Source of the DNA: Lachnospiraceae bacterium
GTDB taxonomy: Bacteria > Bacillota > Clostridia > Lachnospirales > Lachnospiraceae
Direction: 5' to 3'
Length of the DNA stretch: 64,000 nucleotides
NCBI GenBank assembly: GCA_017509985.1
Contig: JAFWOE010000045.1
Location: 32,842 to 96,841 of the forward strand
A model generated the notes under the pieces. That model ran no database searches. It had not been told where the DNA came from and was given only the letters and a program-made list of their open reading frames with translations. Position 1 is the stretch's first letter; each line of letters begins with the position of its first letter. Positions 36,529 to 45,969 of this stretch are shown here, piece by piece. The position numbers and the translations under genes are program-made.

Positions 36529-38220
36529 ATGAAATTTTCGGAATATCCTTACGAACGTCCGGACACCGAAGCACTGAAGTCCAAAATTTCGGTCCTTTCT
36601 GCAAAGCTGAAAGAAGCTGCCGATTACAGCGCTGTAAAAGATGCTTTTCTCGGCATGGATCAGCTCGAAAAAAAGATCCATACTCTTTCGGCTCTTTCTT
36701 ATATCCGGCATTCCCTTGATACAAAAGACGAATTCTATGACGCGGAACAGAAATTCTGGAACGCAGCCGGTCCCGAACTGCAGGAATATACCCAGCAGTT
36801 CAAACGGATCATGATGGAAAGCCCTTTCCGTCCCGAACTGGAAGAAGAATTCGGAAGCATTGTATTTAAATATCTCGAACTTGAGATCCGGAGTTTTTCT
36901 CCGGAGATCATTTCCTGCATGCAGCAGGAAAACGACCTTGTCCAGGAGTACAACAAACTCATCGCGGAAGCAAAGGTCGAATTCGAAGGGAAAATCTATC
37001 CCATTCCCATGATGACCCCGTTCAAAAAAGATCCCGACGATGCCCGAAGGCTCGCTGCGTGGAAAGCGGAAGGCCGATGGTATAAGGACCATCAGGCTGA
37101 TCTGGACCGCATCTACGACAATCTGGTGCATCTGCGCGATACCATGGGAAAAACTCTCGGCCATAAAGACTATACAGAACTCGGCTATGACCGCATGGAA
37201 CGGGTCTGCTACCGCAGGAAAGATGTGGAGAAATTCCGAAAAGCAGTCCGAAAACACCTGGTCCCCGTAGCGGATTCGATCTACAGAAAACAGGCGGAAC
37301 GCCTGGGCATGCCCTATCCTTTAAGCTTTGCGGACATGGCACTGGAATTCCGGGACGGAAACCCCTCACCGGTCGGCGACGAGGAGCAGATTCTGGCAAA
37401 CGGCCAGGCATTCTACGATGCCCTTTCCCCCGAAACAGGAAGTTTTTTCCGCATGATGCGGGAAAATGAACTGTTGGACGTATTCAGCCGGGAAGGCAAG
37501 GAAAACGGCGGCTATTGTGAAGGCCTTCCGTCATTCGGGGTCCCCTTTATCTTCGCTAATTTCAATGGCACTCAGGGGGACGTTGAAGTCGTTACCCACG
37601 AAGCCGGACATGCCTTCGCATACTATCTGAATAAAGACCGCGTTCCCGAATCCACGATCTGGCCGGGCATGGAAGCCTGCGAAGTGCATTCCATGTCCAT
37701 GGAATTCTTTGCCTGGCCGTGGGCGGAAACGTTTTTCGGAAAAGATACGCAAAAGTATCTGTACAGCCATCTGGCTTCCGCTCTGACCTTTATCCCCTAC
37801 GGAACCCTGGTGGACCATTTCCAGCATGAAGTATACGAAAAGCCGGAAATGACTCCGCAGGAGCGCCATAATGTCTGGAAAGAACTCTTAGGCGTCTATA
37901 TGCCCTGGGTCCGCCTGGACGGGGAGATCCCCTTCTACTCAGACGGGGAGGGCTGGCAGCGCCAGCTTCACATTTACAATTACCCCTTCTATTATATCGA
38001 TTACTGCCTTGCCCAGACTGTATCGCTTGAATTCTGGGCCATGATCCAAAAGGATCTCAAAGAAGCCTGGCGCAAATACAGGACCTATGCCGGGCTGGGC
38101 GGTTCCGAGGTATTCACGGAGCTTCTCAGGAAAAGCGGACTGCAAAGTCCGTTTGATGAGGAATGCCTGAAAAACGTCTCGAAAGAAGCGGCTTTGTGGC
38201 TGGAGAATTTTCGTTTTTAG
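36529..38220 (+). CDS. M3-family oligoendopeptidase (PepF-like)
   Basis: Cytosolic zinc metallopeptidase that trims oligopeptides. 563 residues. The zinc motif HEAGHAFAYY is near residue 360, and the third ligand probably lies in the EACEVHSMSMEFF segment about 25 residues later. Family context is in GFTPYGTLVDHFQH-like LTFIPYGTLVDHFQHEVY and the terminal LLRKSGLQSPF. It lies just upstream of the second peptide ABC operon on the same strand, fitting digestion of imported peptides. Confidence 0.93.
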   Translation: MKFSEYPYERPDTEALKSKISVLSAKLKEAADYSAVKDAFLGMDQLEKKIHTLSALSYIRHSLDTKDEFYDAEQKFWNAAGPELQEYTQQFKRIMMESPFRPELEEEFGSIVFKYLELEIRSFSPEIISCMQQENDLVQEYNKLIAEAKVEFEGKIYPIPMMTPFKKDPDDARRLAAWKAEGRWYKDHQADLDRIYDNLVHLRDTMGKTLGHKDYTELGYDRMERVCYRRKDVEKFRKAVRKHLVPVADSIYRKQAERLGMPYPLSFADMALEFRDGNPSPVGDEEQILANGQAFYDALSPETGSFFRMMRENELLDVFSREGKENGGYCEGLPSFGVPFIFANFNGTQGDVEVVTHEAGHAFAYYLNKDRVPESTIWPGMEACEVHSMSMEFFAWPWAETFFGKDTQKYLYSHLASALTFIPYGTLVDHFQHEVYEKPEMTPQERHNVWKELLGVYMPWVRLDGEIPFYSDGEGWQRQLHIYNYPFYYIDYCLAQTVSLEFWAMIQKDLKEAWRKYRTYAGLGGSEVFTELLRKSGLQSPFDEECLKNVSKEAALWLENFRF

Positions 38221-38241
38221 TGTCCTGTTTTGGGAGCTTTC

Positions 38242-38796
38242 ATGGCAAAAGGGAAGTACAGCAAAGACTATCGTCTGGTCGAAGAATTCCGCGAAAACGG
38301 CAGGGTACATACCGGTTTTGAATATATCGGCGAGCCCTGGTTCTTCTGTGCCGACGAAAATACCGTGGCGGAAGAAAAGAAAAAAGCGCTCGGCCTGATC
38401 ATCCTTGCGGCAGCCGCTTTTGTCATGGCACTCATTCCCTATTCCGGGATGATGCACAGGCTCTGGATCGCCCTGCCTTTCGGGTTTTCAGCCATTCCGC
38501 TCTTTCTGACAGGGGATCTGGTGTTTTCGATGCAGAAATGGACCGGTCCGATGGAGCATCGGAACGCAGATAAGCTGAACAACAGCTACCCGCCGCGCAC
38601 ACTTGCCGTCGCCTATCTGTCGATCGTGGCATTGATCGCGGAGATCGTGTACCTGGTCCGGAACGGGTTTGCCGTACCAGGGGACAGGATCGTCCTGATC
38701 TGCACGGCGGTAATGTTCTGGTGCGCGCTGATGCTGTTTAAAAGGCGCGGTCATTTTAAAGCTGAAGCAAACCATGTGCGGAACACAGACGGTTAA
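38242..38796 (+). CDS. Four-helix membrane protein of unknown function
   Basis: 184 residues from the ATG at 38242 (MAKGKYSKDYRLVEEF). An ATG at 38230 is an alternative. A soluble N-terminus with the DYRLV and FEYIGEPWFF motifs is followed by EEKKKALGL. Helices lie at about 50-68, 75-92, 118-136 and 148-165. It resembles the 14420-15031 protein in layout, and both neighbour a peptide-type binding-protein gene. It lies 21 bases after pepF and 56 before the binding-protein gene. Function unknown. Confidence 0.7.
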   Translation: MAKGKYSKDYRLVEEFRENGRVHTGFEYIGEPWFFCADENTVAEEKKKALGLIILAAAAFVMALIPYSGMMHRLWIALPFGFSAIPLFLTGDLVFSMQKWTGPMEHRNADKLNNSYPPRTLAVAYLSIVALIAEIVYLVRNGFAVPGDRIVLICTAVMFWCALMLFKRRGHFKAEANHVRNTDG

Positions 38797-38852
38797 CGTA
38801 CATAGTTTACTTAATAAATCTAATCTTATAAACAGTAAGGAGGAAAATGAAA

Positions 38853-41318
38853 ATGATCAAACTTAGAAAGCTTCTTGCTCTTGTGGCAGCTTTCGCTATG
38901 GTGCTTTCCTTAGCGGCCTGCGGCAGTTCCGCGCCGTCAAGCGCGGCATCAGCAGCGGAACCGGAAGCCAAGAGCGAAGCCGCAGCTGCTTCTTCTGCCG
39001 CGGAAGAAACCAAGGCGGAGTCCGCTGCCGCGGAATCCACAACAGAAGAATCCGCAGCAGAGTCCTCAGCAGAATCCACAGCCGCTTCCAGTGAAGCATC
39101 TTCTGCTGAAGAAGAGGAAGCTCCCGCTCCCGAACGTCAGGGCGGCGAGGGCAATATGGTTTATGCAACTTCCACATTCGACCAGAAGTTCAGCCCGTTC
39201 TTTGCGACGACTGCCTATGATATGGAAGTCGTAGACCTTACACAGGGCCTGGCTCTGGCAGCAGACCGCGGCGGCGCTGTAATCGAGCACGGTATCGAAG
39301 GCGAGACCCATGACTACAACGGGACGGATTATACCTATTACGGAATGGGTGACGTCGAAGTTACCCAGAACGATGACAAATCCGTTGACTACAAGATCTA
39401 TATCCGCGATGACCAGAAGTTCTCCGACGGAGAACCTGTGACCATCGACGACTATATCTTCAGCTTTTACGTATTCGTAGATCCGACCTATGACGGTTCT
39501 TCCACGATCTATGCCCTTCCGATCGAAGGCATGGATGAATATCGACAGGGTCTGGATACTCCTCTTCATCTTCTTCTCTCCACATAAGAAAAAGGCTATG
39601 AAGAAAACGATGTTTATACCGAAGATGAGTATAATGCGTTCTGGGAAGCTTTCCACAAAGGCGGCGAGAAATTCGCCCAGGAGATCGTCGATTACTGTGT
39701 AGAAGCAGGCTACAACGACGAAAAGGACCCGATCGAAGACGTCGCTGCAAACTGGGGCTACACCGACCTGAAGAAAGGTGCTACCGTAAGCGATTTCTTT
39801 GACGCTATCGTAGAAGCCAAGGGCTATGACTTAAGCGATGACGGCATCAACTACGAAAGCGCCGGAACATCCATCCGTGACTTCATGGCCGAGGAACTCG
39901 GTGAAGACGTTATGGCTTCCTATGAAGAATGGATCAAGACCGGCGATAACGCACCGAATGTTAAAGGCCTGACCCGTGTGGATGATTATACCGTAAACAT
40001 CCATATGACAAAATATGACGCGACCGCGATCTACAACGTCGGCCTGTTCCTTGCTCCGCTTCATTACTACGGCGATCCCGACGCTTATGATTATGAAAAC
40101 AACCAGTTTGGCTTCACCAGGGGTGACCTTTCCGGCATCAAAGACAAGACCACGAAACCTCTCGGCTGCGGTCCCTATGTATTTGACGGCTATGCAAACG
40201 GTGTCGTTACCCTGAAAGCAAACGAAAATTATTTCAAAGGCAAGCCGGCAACAGAAGTCATTCTTCTTCAGGAAGGCGTTGATTCCGACTATGTACCGGG
40301 TATCGTTACCGGAACGTTTGATGTTGCTGTTCCGTCCATGAACGATGCTACTTTAAAGGCGATCCAGGATGCAAACGGATCCGAAGAAATCCAGGGCGAT
40401 GTCATTGATACGGTTCTTGTAGACTACCGCGGCTACGGCTACCTCGGAATCAGTGCGGACCTTGTAAAGGTCGGCGATGATGGCGGCTCCGACGAGTCCA
40501 AAGCCCTTCGCAAAGGCTTCATGACCCTGTTCTCCGTATATCGTGACACGGTTATCAATTCCTATTACGGAGACCGTGCTGCCGTTATCCAGTACCCGAT
40601 CTCCAACACTTCCTGGGCTGCTCCGAAACCGGCTGACGAAGGCTATCAGGCAGCTTATTCCGTAGATGTTGACGGAAATCAGATCTACGATTCCTCCATG
40701 AGCGAGGAAGAAAGATATGCTGCCGCAAAAGAAGCAGCGATCGGATACTTCAAGGCTGCCGGCTTCACCTATGACGAAGCATCCGGCAAGTTCACCGACT
40801 TCACGGATACCTATGAAGTAATGATCCCCGGACAGGGCGAACAGGATCACCCGGCATACGGAATTGCCGTAGCCGCATCCGAGGCACTCGAAGAGATGGG
40901 CATCACCCTTCAGGTAAATGACGTCGGCACCGCTGTATGGAGTGCTGCCCTTGACGGCAACACTGCGATGATGTGGGCTGCAGCATGGCAGTCGACCGTA
41001 GACCCGGATATGACCCAGGTTTACCACAGCGACAACGCACACGGCAACGGCACCAATTCCAACCACTATCAGATCGTAGACAAAGACCTGGATGAACTGA
41101 TCGTCGAAGGACGCGGCAGTGCCGATACCGAATACCGTAAGTCTGTATACAAAAATGCCATGGACATCATCTTGGACTGGGGCTGCGAGCTTCCTCTCTA
41201 TCAGAGAAAAGACTGCACCACCTTCTCCTCCGAGCGTATCGACCTCGCAACCATTCCGCAGGATATGACTCCGTACTGGGGATGGTACGCGGAAATTGAG
41301 ACGCTGGCTCTTCAGTAA
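38853..41318 (+). pseudogene. Peptide-type ABC substrate-binding lipoprotein interrupted by an in-frame TAA
   Basis: One reading frame of 822 codons with a single TAA at codon 245 (39585-39587). The frame before and after it is the same and codes for continuous binding-protein sequence, so it is a nonsense change, not a frameshift. Lipobox SLAAC and a Ser/Ala/Glu-rich linker (about residues 22-95) precede the fold, which has YIRDDQKFSDGEPVTIDDY and LGCGPYVFDGYANGVVTLKA. The protein exceeds the usual 530-600 residues because of an acidic helical insertion after the stop region. The start at 38853 has AAGGAGG at nine bases. Sequencing error, real loss or readthrough are all possible. Confidence 0.85.
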
Positions 41319-41456
41319 GTAAGTAAGTGTATAAGCTGTTTCCGGATAGCCGGACAGGCGGCTATGTTTACATAGGCGCATGGATGGTTATCCGGAAACG
41401 CAACAGGTATAAGGGCGGGCTTTGCGCAGCAAAGCGCTGAGCCCGCATACCTGTAG

Positions 41457-41501
41457 GATTTCGAAAGTGCGAAGCACGCAGAAATCCGTAGCTTATACAG
41501 T
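41457..41501 (+). repeat. 45-base direct repeat, copy 1
   Basis: Identical over 45 bases to 41520-41564. It contains the GTGC-GAA-GCAC core hairpin and ends in GCTTATACAGT. The latter pairs with 41508-41517 through one G-U wobble on the plus strand, the coding direction of the operon. Confidence 0.95.
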
Positions 41502-41519
41502 GAGCAGCTGTATAGGCAT

Positions 41520-41564
41520 GATTTCGAAAGTGCGAAGCACGCAGAAATCCGTAGCTTATACAGT
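41520..41564 (+). repeat. 45-base direct repeat, copy 2
   Basis: Second identical copy. Its terminal GCTTATACAG pairs perfectly with CTGTATAAGC at 41571-41580 around a seven-base loop. Confidence 0.95.
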
Positions 41565-41620
41565 AAAGACCTGTATAAGCAGAAATCCAATACACTTCGA
41601 GGGGGAAAGCTGGTGGTCTA

Positions 41621-42610
41621 ATGGCTAAATATACAATTAAGCGACTGTTATACAGTGTTTTAATCCTGTTCTTTGTAATGTTCATCATTTATATTCTGAT
41701 GTACAACATGCCGATGGGATACGTGGAGACCAAGGCAAGAGAGCTTGCCTCCCGTCCCGGCGCGACCAAGACATACACCGAATGGCTGGCGGACTTAAAT
41801 GCGCAGTACGGCATGGACAAAGGCGTTGTCGGCGGGTATTTTACCTGGCTGAAGAGCGCTCTTACCGGCAACTGGGGCGACAGCTGGGTCTGGACGGTTC
41901 CTGTAACGCAGGAATTTCATGATACCGTCTGGTACAGTTTCGCACTGGGGCTGATCTCATTTATTTTCGAAATCATCATAGCGATCCCTCTGGGGATCAC
42001 TGCGGCAAAAAAACAATATAGTTTCACCGACTATTTCACGACCGTCGTCGCGATGATCTGCATCTCGATGCCGACGTTTTTTATTGCCACACTGTTAAAA
42101 TATATATTCTCCGTCAAACTGGGCTGGTTTGACCTGTCCGGTATGCAGGGCAGAAATTACATGAACCTGTCGGATTTCGGAAAGTTCCTCGATGTCGCCA
42201 AGCATTTCGTTTTGCCTTCGATCACGCTGATCATTATCAGCATCGGAGGCCTGATGCGTTATACTCGTACGAATATGTTGGAGGTCCTGAATTCGGACTA
42301 CATACGGACAGCGCGGGCAAAGGGAGTACCGGAGAAAAAGGTAATCAACTACCATGCATTCCGGAATACGCTGATCCCGCTTGTTACGACACTCGGCGGC
42401 AGCCTTCCCGGACTTTTTGCCGGGGCTCTGATCACCGAAACGCTGTTCGCCATCCGGGGAATCGGTTTTGCCTCCTTCGCTTCCATGACCCGCGGAGACA
42501 TTCCGTTCATCATGTTCTATCTGGCTTTCATTTCAATACTGACCCTGCTCGGCAACCTGATATCCGATCTCCTTTACGCCGTGGTGGATCCCCGCGTACG
42601 CTTAAGTTAG
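41621..42610 (+). CDS. Peptide-type ABC transporter permease (OppB-like)
   Basis: 329-residue inner-membrane subunit. It starts MAKYTIKRLLYSVLILFFVM, then IYILMYNMPMGYVETKARE. The EAA loop is RTARAKGVPEKKVINYHAFR, and the helix-2 region contains IIIAIPLGITAAKKQYS. GAGGGGGAAAGC lies upstream, at the end of the structured spacer. It is followed 13 bases later by the partner permease. Confidence 0.94.
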   Translation: MAKYTIKRLLYSVLILFFVMFIIYILMYNMPMGYVETKARELASRPGATKTYTEWLADLNAQYGMDKGVVGGYFTWLKSALTGNWGDSWVWTVPVTQEFHDTVWYSFALGLISFIFEIIIAIPLGITAAKKQYSFTDYFTTVVAMICISMPTFFIATLLKYIFSVKLGWFDLSGMQGRNYMNLSDFGKFLDVAKHFVLPSITLIIISIGGLMRYTRTNMLEVLNSDYIRTARAKGVPEKKVINYHAFRNTLIPLVTTLGGSLPGLFAGALITETLFAIRGIGFASFASMTRGDIPFIMFYLAFISILTLLGNLISDLLYAVVDPRVRLS

Positions 42611-42623
42611 GGGGGATCGGAAT

Positions 42624-44771
42624 ATGGCAAAATACAATCTTAATGAGGTTTTAAAACAGCGGGAAACGGAAAGGTCTGCTGCTGACTTCGCCAAGGCTCA
42701 GGCAAAAGCCGGCTGGAATAAAACCAACAGTTTCGCCTCAAATGCTGAAGATCCTCTTCATACCGGCGCCACGCCCCAGCAGCAGCTTGCGCTCGATGAT
42801 GTTTCCCGCGTCAAGGCCCTCTCTCCCGGAAGGCAGGTCTTCAAGCGCTTTGTCCGCAACCGTCTCGCGGTAACGGGCTCCCTGATCCTGATCATTATGT
42901 TCGTCTTTTCATTCATCGGTCCTCTCTTCTATCCCTACGGACAGAAGCAGATCTTTTACAAGTTTGACACGATGAACGAAAACTACGCCCTGGCGAAACA
43001 GAACACCGCCTTTAACGGCTACGACATTGATCCGGACGTGACGGTCGAGCGCAAAGTCGTCAATTCCATGAACAGCAATATCAAAAAGATGATCATGAGT
43101 CCGGATAATGCGTCGCAGCATGCCCTTCTGGTTCTGGGAGAAGACGGAAGTTATCTGATCGAGAATACCGCGGACAACATCTACCTGCTCTCCTCTGTCG
43201 ACACGGAAAAAGTTGCTTCGCTCGGCTCCAGCACTGTAAAAGTGGGAACCTACAGCCAGCTCGGCAAATCTTTTGAATTCGAAAAGGACGAGATCGCCGG
43301 TCTTGCCGCAGACGCGGCCGCAAACATAAAAAGCAAAAGCGGCTCTTTCACTTCCAACGGGGTCGAATATACCTGGCAGAAGGGCAGCAAGCCCAAGACC
43401 TTTGACGTTTTCGCGGAAACCGACGGCCTTGTCTTCACCGGCGACGACCTTGGAAGCGAGTTTGAAGACGCGCTGAATGACGCTGTCGAGCATGACACCA
43501 AATTATTCCGTTCCGGTCAAACATCCTATTTTCTGGATCAACAGGGCAAACGCACGGATGTCTATGAACTCGGAAACAGGGCGGAAGCCGCGAAAGTCTA
43601 TACTTCTTACACTCTCGACACGTTCAACGTCGGCGAAAAGGTTTCGGATGAGTTCAAGATCCAGGCGCTCCTCTCGATCGGAAAAGGAAACAGATTCGAA
43701 TCACAGGGCGTTTCCTACACGATCAAGGAAGAAGACGGGGTCCTCGTCATCTATGACAATTCCGGCAAGGAGTACGCGGAATTCAACCTTTTCTCCGTCC
43801 GCCGCTATTCCGGCGAGGATTCCATGGAGTACGGCCTGAAGAAGGCGATCTCCGCGAAGATCGAGGATATGCTCGAAGCCGATCAGAAGACCGGTTCCCT
43901 GATCTACGCGATCCCGCAGCAGGCCGAAGACGGCTCCGCAATGAAGGACGAGGACGGGAACTACATCATGAATGACACCGAGATGAAGATTACGCAGCGT
44001 CTGGAAGGCGAATATGTCATCAACTGCGAGCAGATCAAATACATGATCGACACCTACGCTTCGCCGTCCCGTGCACACGTTCTCGGAACGGACGGTGACG
44101 GTTTCGACATGCTGGCGCGTGTCATGTACGGCGGCCGTGTATCCCTGATGGTCGGCTTTGTCGTCGTTATCATCGAGACGATCCTCGGCGTGATCATGGG
44201 CGGTATCGCCGGCTACTTCGGAGGCTGGGTCGACAACCTGATCATGAGGCTGGTCGATATCTTCTACTGTCTGCCTTCCCTTCCGATCATGATCATCCTG
44301 GGCGCGATGATGGACGCGATGCGTCTGGACCCGTACAAACGGCTGATGGTCATGATGGCGGTGCTGGGCATACTCGGCCGGGCAGGCGTCGCAAGGCTTG
44401 TCCGCGGCCAGATCCTTTCCCTGCGTGAACAGGAATTCATGGTCGCGACCGAAGCGACCGGCATCCGCATCAGGGACCGTATTTTCAAACATCTGATGCC
44501 GAACGTTATGCCGCAGCTGATCGTCACAGCGACGATGGGCCTCGGCAGCGTCATCCTGACGGAGTCGACGCTTTCCTTCCTTGGGCTTGGCGTAAAACAC
44601 CCGTTGGCAACCTGGGGGACGATCATCAACTCCGTATCCTCGGCATCCGCAATTGCTCACTACGCATTCATCTGGATCCCGGTTGGCCTGCTGATCTGCC
44701 TGACCGTTATCGCATTCAACTTTGTCGGCGACGGTCTGCGTGACGCATACGATCCGAAGTCCAAACGATAA
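42624..44771 (+). CDS. OppC-like permease with a large extracytoplasmic insertion
   Basis: 715 residues against about 300 for the family. A normal N-terminal segment (LSPGRQVFKRFVRNRLAVTG) and helix 1 (about 82-100) are followed by about 370 residues (about 110-480) of hydrophilic, Asp/Glu/Ser-rich sequence with no membrane helix. The canonical permease then resumes (HVLGTDGDGFDMLARVMYGG, then LREQEFMVATEATGIRIRDR as EAA loop). The insertion lies between helices 1 and 2, so it should face outside. It could be a built-in ligand or binding-protein docking domain. The frame is intact. Confidence 0.9.
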   Translation: MAKYNLNEVLKQRETERSAADFAKAQAKAGWNKTNSFASNAEDPLHTGATPQQQLALDDVSRVKALSPGRQVFKRFVRNRLAVTGSLILIIMFVFSFIGPLFYPYGQKQIFYKFDTMNENYALAKQNTAFNGYDIDPDVTVERKVVNSMNSNIKKMIMSPDNASQHALLVLGEDGSYLIENTADNIYLLSSVDTEKVASLGSSTVKVGTYSQLGKSFEFEKDEIAGLAADAAANIKSKSGSFTSNGVEYTWQKGSKPKTFDVFAETDGLVFTGDDLGSEFEDALNDAVEHDTKLFRSGQTSYFLDQQGKRTDVYELGNRAEAAKVYTSYTLDTFNVGEKVSDEFKIQALLSIGKGNRFESQGVSYTIKEEDGVLVIYDNSGKEYAEFNLFSVRRYSGEDSMEYGLKKAISAKIEDMLEADQKTGSLIYAIPQQAEDGSAMKDEDGNYIMNDTEMKITQRLEGEYVINCEQIKYMIDTYASPSRAHVLGTDGDGFDMLARVMYGGRVSLMVGFVVVIIETILGVIMGGIAGYFGGWVDNLIMRLVDIFYCLPSLPIMIILGAMMDAMRLDPYKRLMVMMAVLGILGRAGVARLVRGQILSLREQEFMVATEATGIRIRDRIFKHLMPNVMPQLIVTATMGLGSVILTESTLSFLGLGVKHPLATWGTIINSVSSASAIAHYAFIWIPVGLLICLTVIAFNFVGDGLRDAYDPKSKR

Positions 44772-44784
44772 GGAGGGAAATACA

Positions 44785-45969
44785 ATGGCAGAAAAAAAGA
44801 AATCCTCCTATATATCCGGAAAAGAATCACGGAAGATCACACGATTCAACCGCCGCGTAACGAAAAAGCTGGAATCCGAACGGGCTGATGCCAATAAGGA
44901 TCCGAAACTCTATACCACGGTCATGAAAAATCCGCAGAACGTTGTTGAATTTGACAATGTCTGCACCTATTTCTTCACGGATGTCGGAGTGGTAAAGGCT
45001 GTAGACGGTGTGAATTTCGACGTACCGAGGAACTCTACCGTCGGTATCGTCGGGGAGTCCGGCTGCGGAAAGTCCGTAACCAGTCTTTCACTTATGCAGC
45101 TTCTGGCGAGGCCGAGCGGTCAGACCGTCGGCGGGGAGATCCGCTTCAATAAAGGCGACGGAACGGCATACAACATCGTCAATACGCCGAATGCGATCAT
45201 GGAACATCTGCGCGGCAATAACATTTCCATGATCTTCCAGGAGCCGATGACCGCACTGAATCCAGTGTTCCGCATCGGCGCGCAGGTCGATGAAGTCACA
45301 AAGCTGCACAACCCGGAGATGACGGACGAACAGGTCAAAGCCCGCACGCTGGAAATGCTCGAACTGGTCGGCATTGCGAACAAGGAAGGCGTATACAATA
45401 TGTACCCGCACGAACTCTCCGGCGGCATGCGGCAGAGAATCTGCATCGCGATCGCGCTGGCCTGCTCTCCGACCCTGATCATCGCGGATGAGCCCACAAC
45501 CGCGCTGGACGTTACGATCCAGGCGCAGATCCTGGAGCTCCTTCAGGATCTGAAAGACAAACTGAACTCTTCGATCATGCTGATCACCCATGACCTGGGC
45601 GTGGTCGCCGGAATGGCGGATTACGTCGTCGTCATGTACGCCGGCCGTGTAATCGAGAAGGGAACGGCGGAAGAGATCTTCCATCGTCCCTGCCATCCGT
45701 ACACGATCGGACTCATGAAGTCAAAACCGGTCGTCGGTCAGAAGGTCAAAAAGCTGTACAACATCCCGGGCAGCGTTCCGAACCCGGTCTCTATGCCGGA
45801 TTACTGTTACTTCCGGGACCGCTGTGAGATGTGCTGTGAACAGTGTCAGGGAGAGTATCCCCCGGAGATCAAACTGTCCGCAACGCACTTTGTCTCCTGC
45901 TACCGCTACTATGACGAAGGAACGGTGATGGGCTATCCGAAATCTGTGAATGTGGAGGAGCTGCTATGA
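44785..45969 (+). CDS. Peptide-type ABC transporter ATPase (OppD-like)
   Basis: 394 residues from the ATG at 44785, preceded by AGGAGGG. The 44722 reading lies inside the permease. A basic N-terminal extension of about 55 residues precedes the ATPase. Walker A is GESGCGKSV, the signature LSGGMRQR, Walker [13 protein letters not shown], and the C-terminal Cys cluster FRDRCEMCCEQCQGEYPP. It overlaps the next ATPase gene by four bases (ATGA). Confidence 0.95.
   Translation: MAEKKKSSYISGKESRKITRFNRRVTKKLESERADANKDPKLYTTVMKNPQNVVEFDNVCTYFFTDVGVVKAVDGVNFDVPRNSTVGIVGESGCGKSVTSLSLMQLLARPSGQTVGGEIRFNKGDGTAYNIVNTPNAIMEHLRGNNISMIFQEPMTALNPVFRIGAQVDEVTKLHNPEMTDEQVKARTLEMLELVGIANKEGVYNMYPHELSGGMRQRICIAIALACSPTLIIADEPTTALDVTIQAQILELLQDLKDKLNSSIMLITHDLGVVAGMADYVVVMYAGRVIEKGTAEEIFHRPCHPYTIGLMKSKPVVGQKVKKLYNIPGSVPNPVSMPDYCYFRDRCEMCCEQCQGEYPPEIKLSATHFVSCYRYYDEGTVMGYPKSVNVEELL

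Larger units (their letters stand above)
41319..41620 (+). repeat. Structured spacer: nested inverted repeats and a direct repeat
   Basis: The 302 bases between binding protein and permease hold no gene but at least five strong foldable units. First, an 11-bp inverted repeat, GTTTCCGGATA (41338-41348 / 41389-41399), with an inner 7-bp hairpin. Second, CAGGTAT/ATACCTG (41404-41453) enclosing GCGGGCT/AGCCCGC. Third, a 45-base direct repeat (41457-41501 and 41520-41564), each copy with a GGATTTC/GAAATCC hairpin. Finally, GCTTATACAG/CTGTATAAGC stems. Likely effects are mRNA stabilisation or partial termination. Confidence 0.85.

Noticed and set aside
39585..39587. Possible recoding of the internal stop (selenocysteine or pyrrolysine)
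   Set aside because: The codon is TAA. Selenocysteine uses TGA and pyrrolysine TAG, and no insertion element is apparent.
39541..39660. Frameshift in the binding-protein gene
   Set aside because: The coding frame before and after the stop is the same, so a single nonsense change explains it.
41457..41564. Two 45-base repeats separated by 18 bases resemble a minimal CRISPR
   Set aside because: Only two copies, spacer too short, no cas genes, and the repeat extends into flanking hairpins inside an operon.
42909..44660. Several long minus-strand frames over the permease gene
   Set aside because: Shadows of the permease. Composition is Asp/His/Arg-biased and no start signals are seen.
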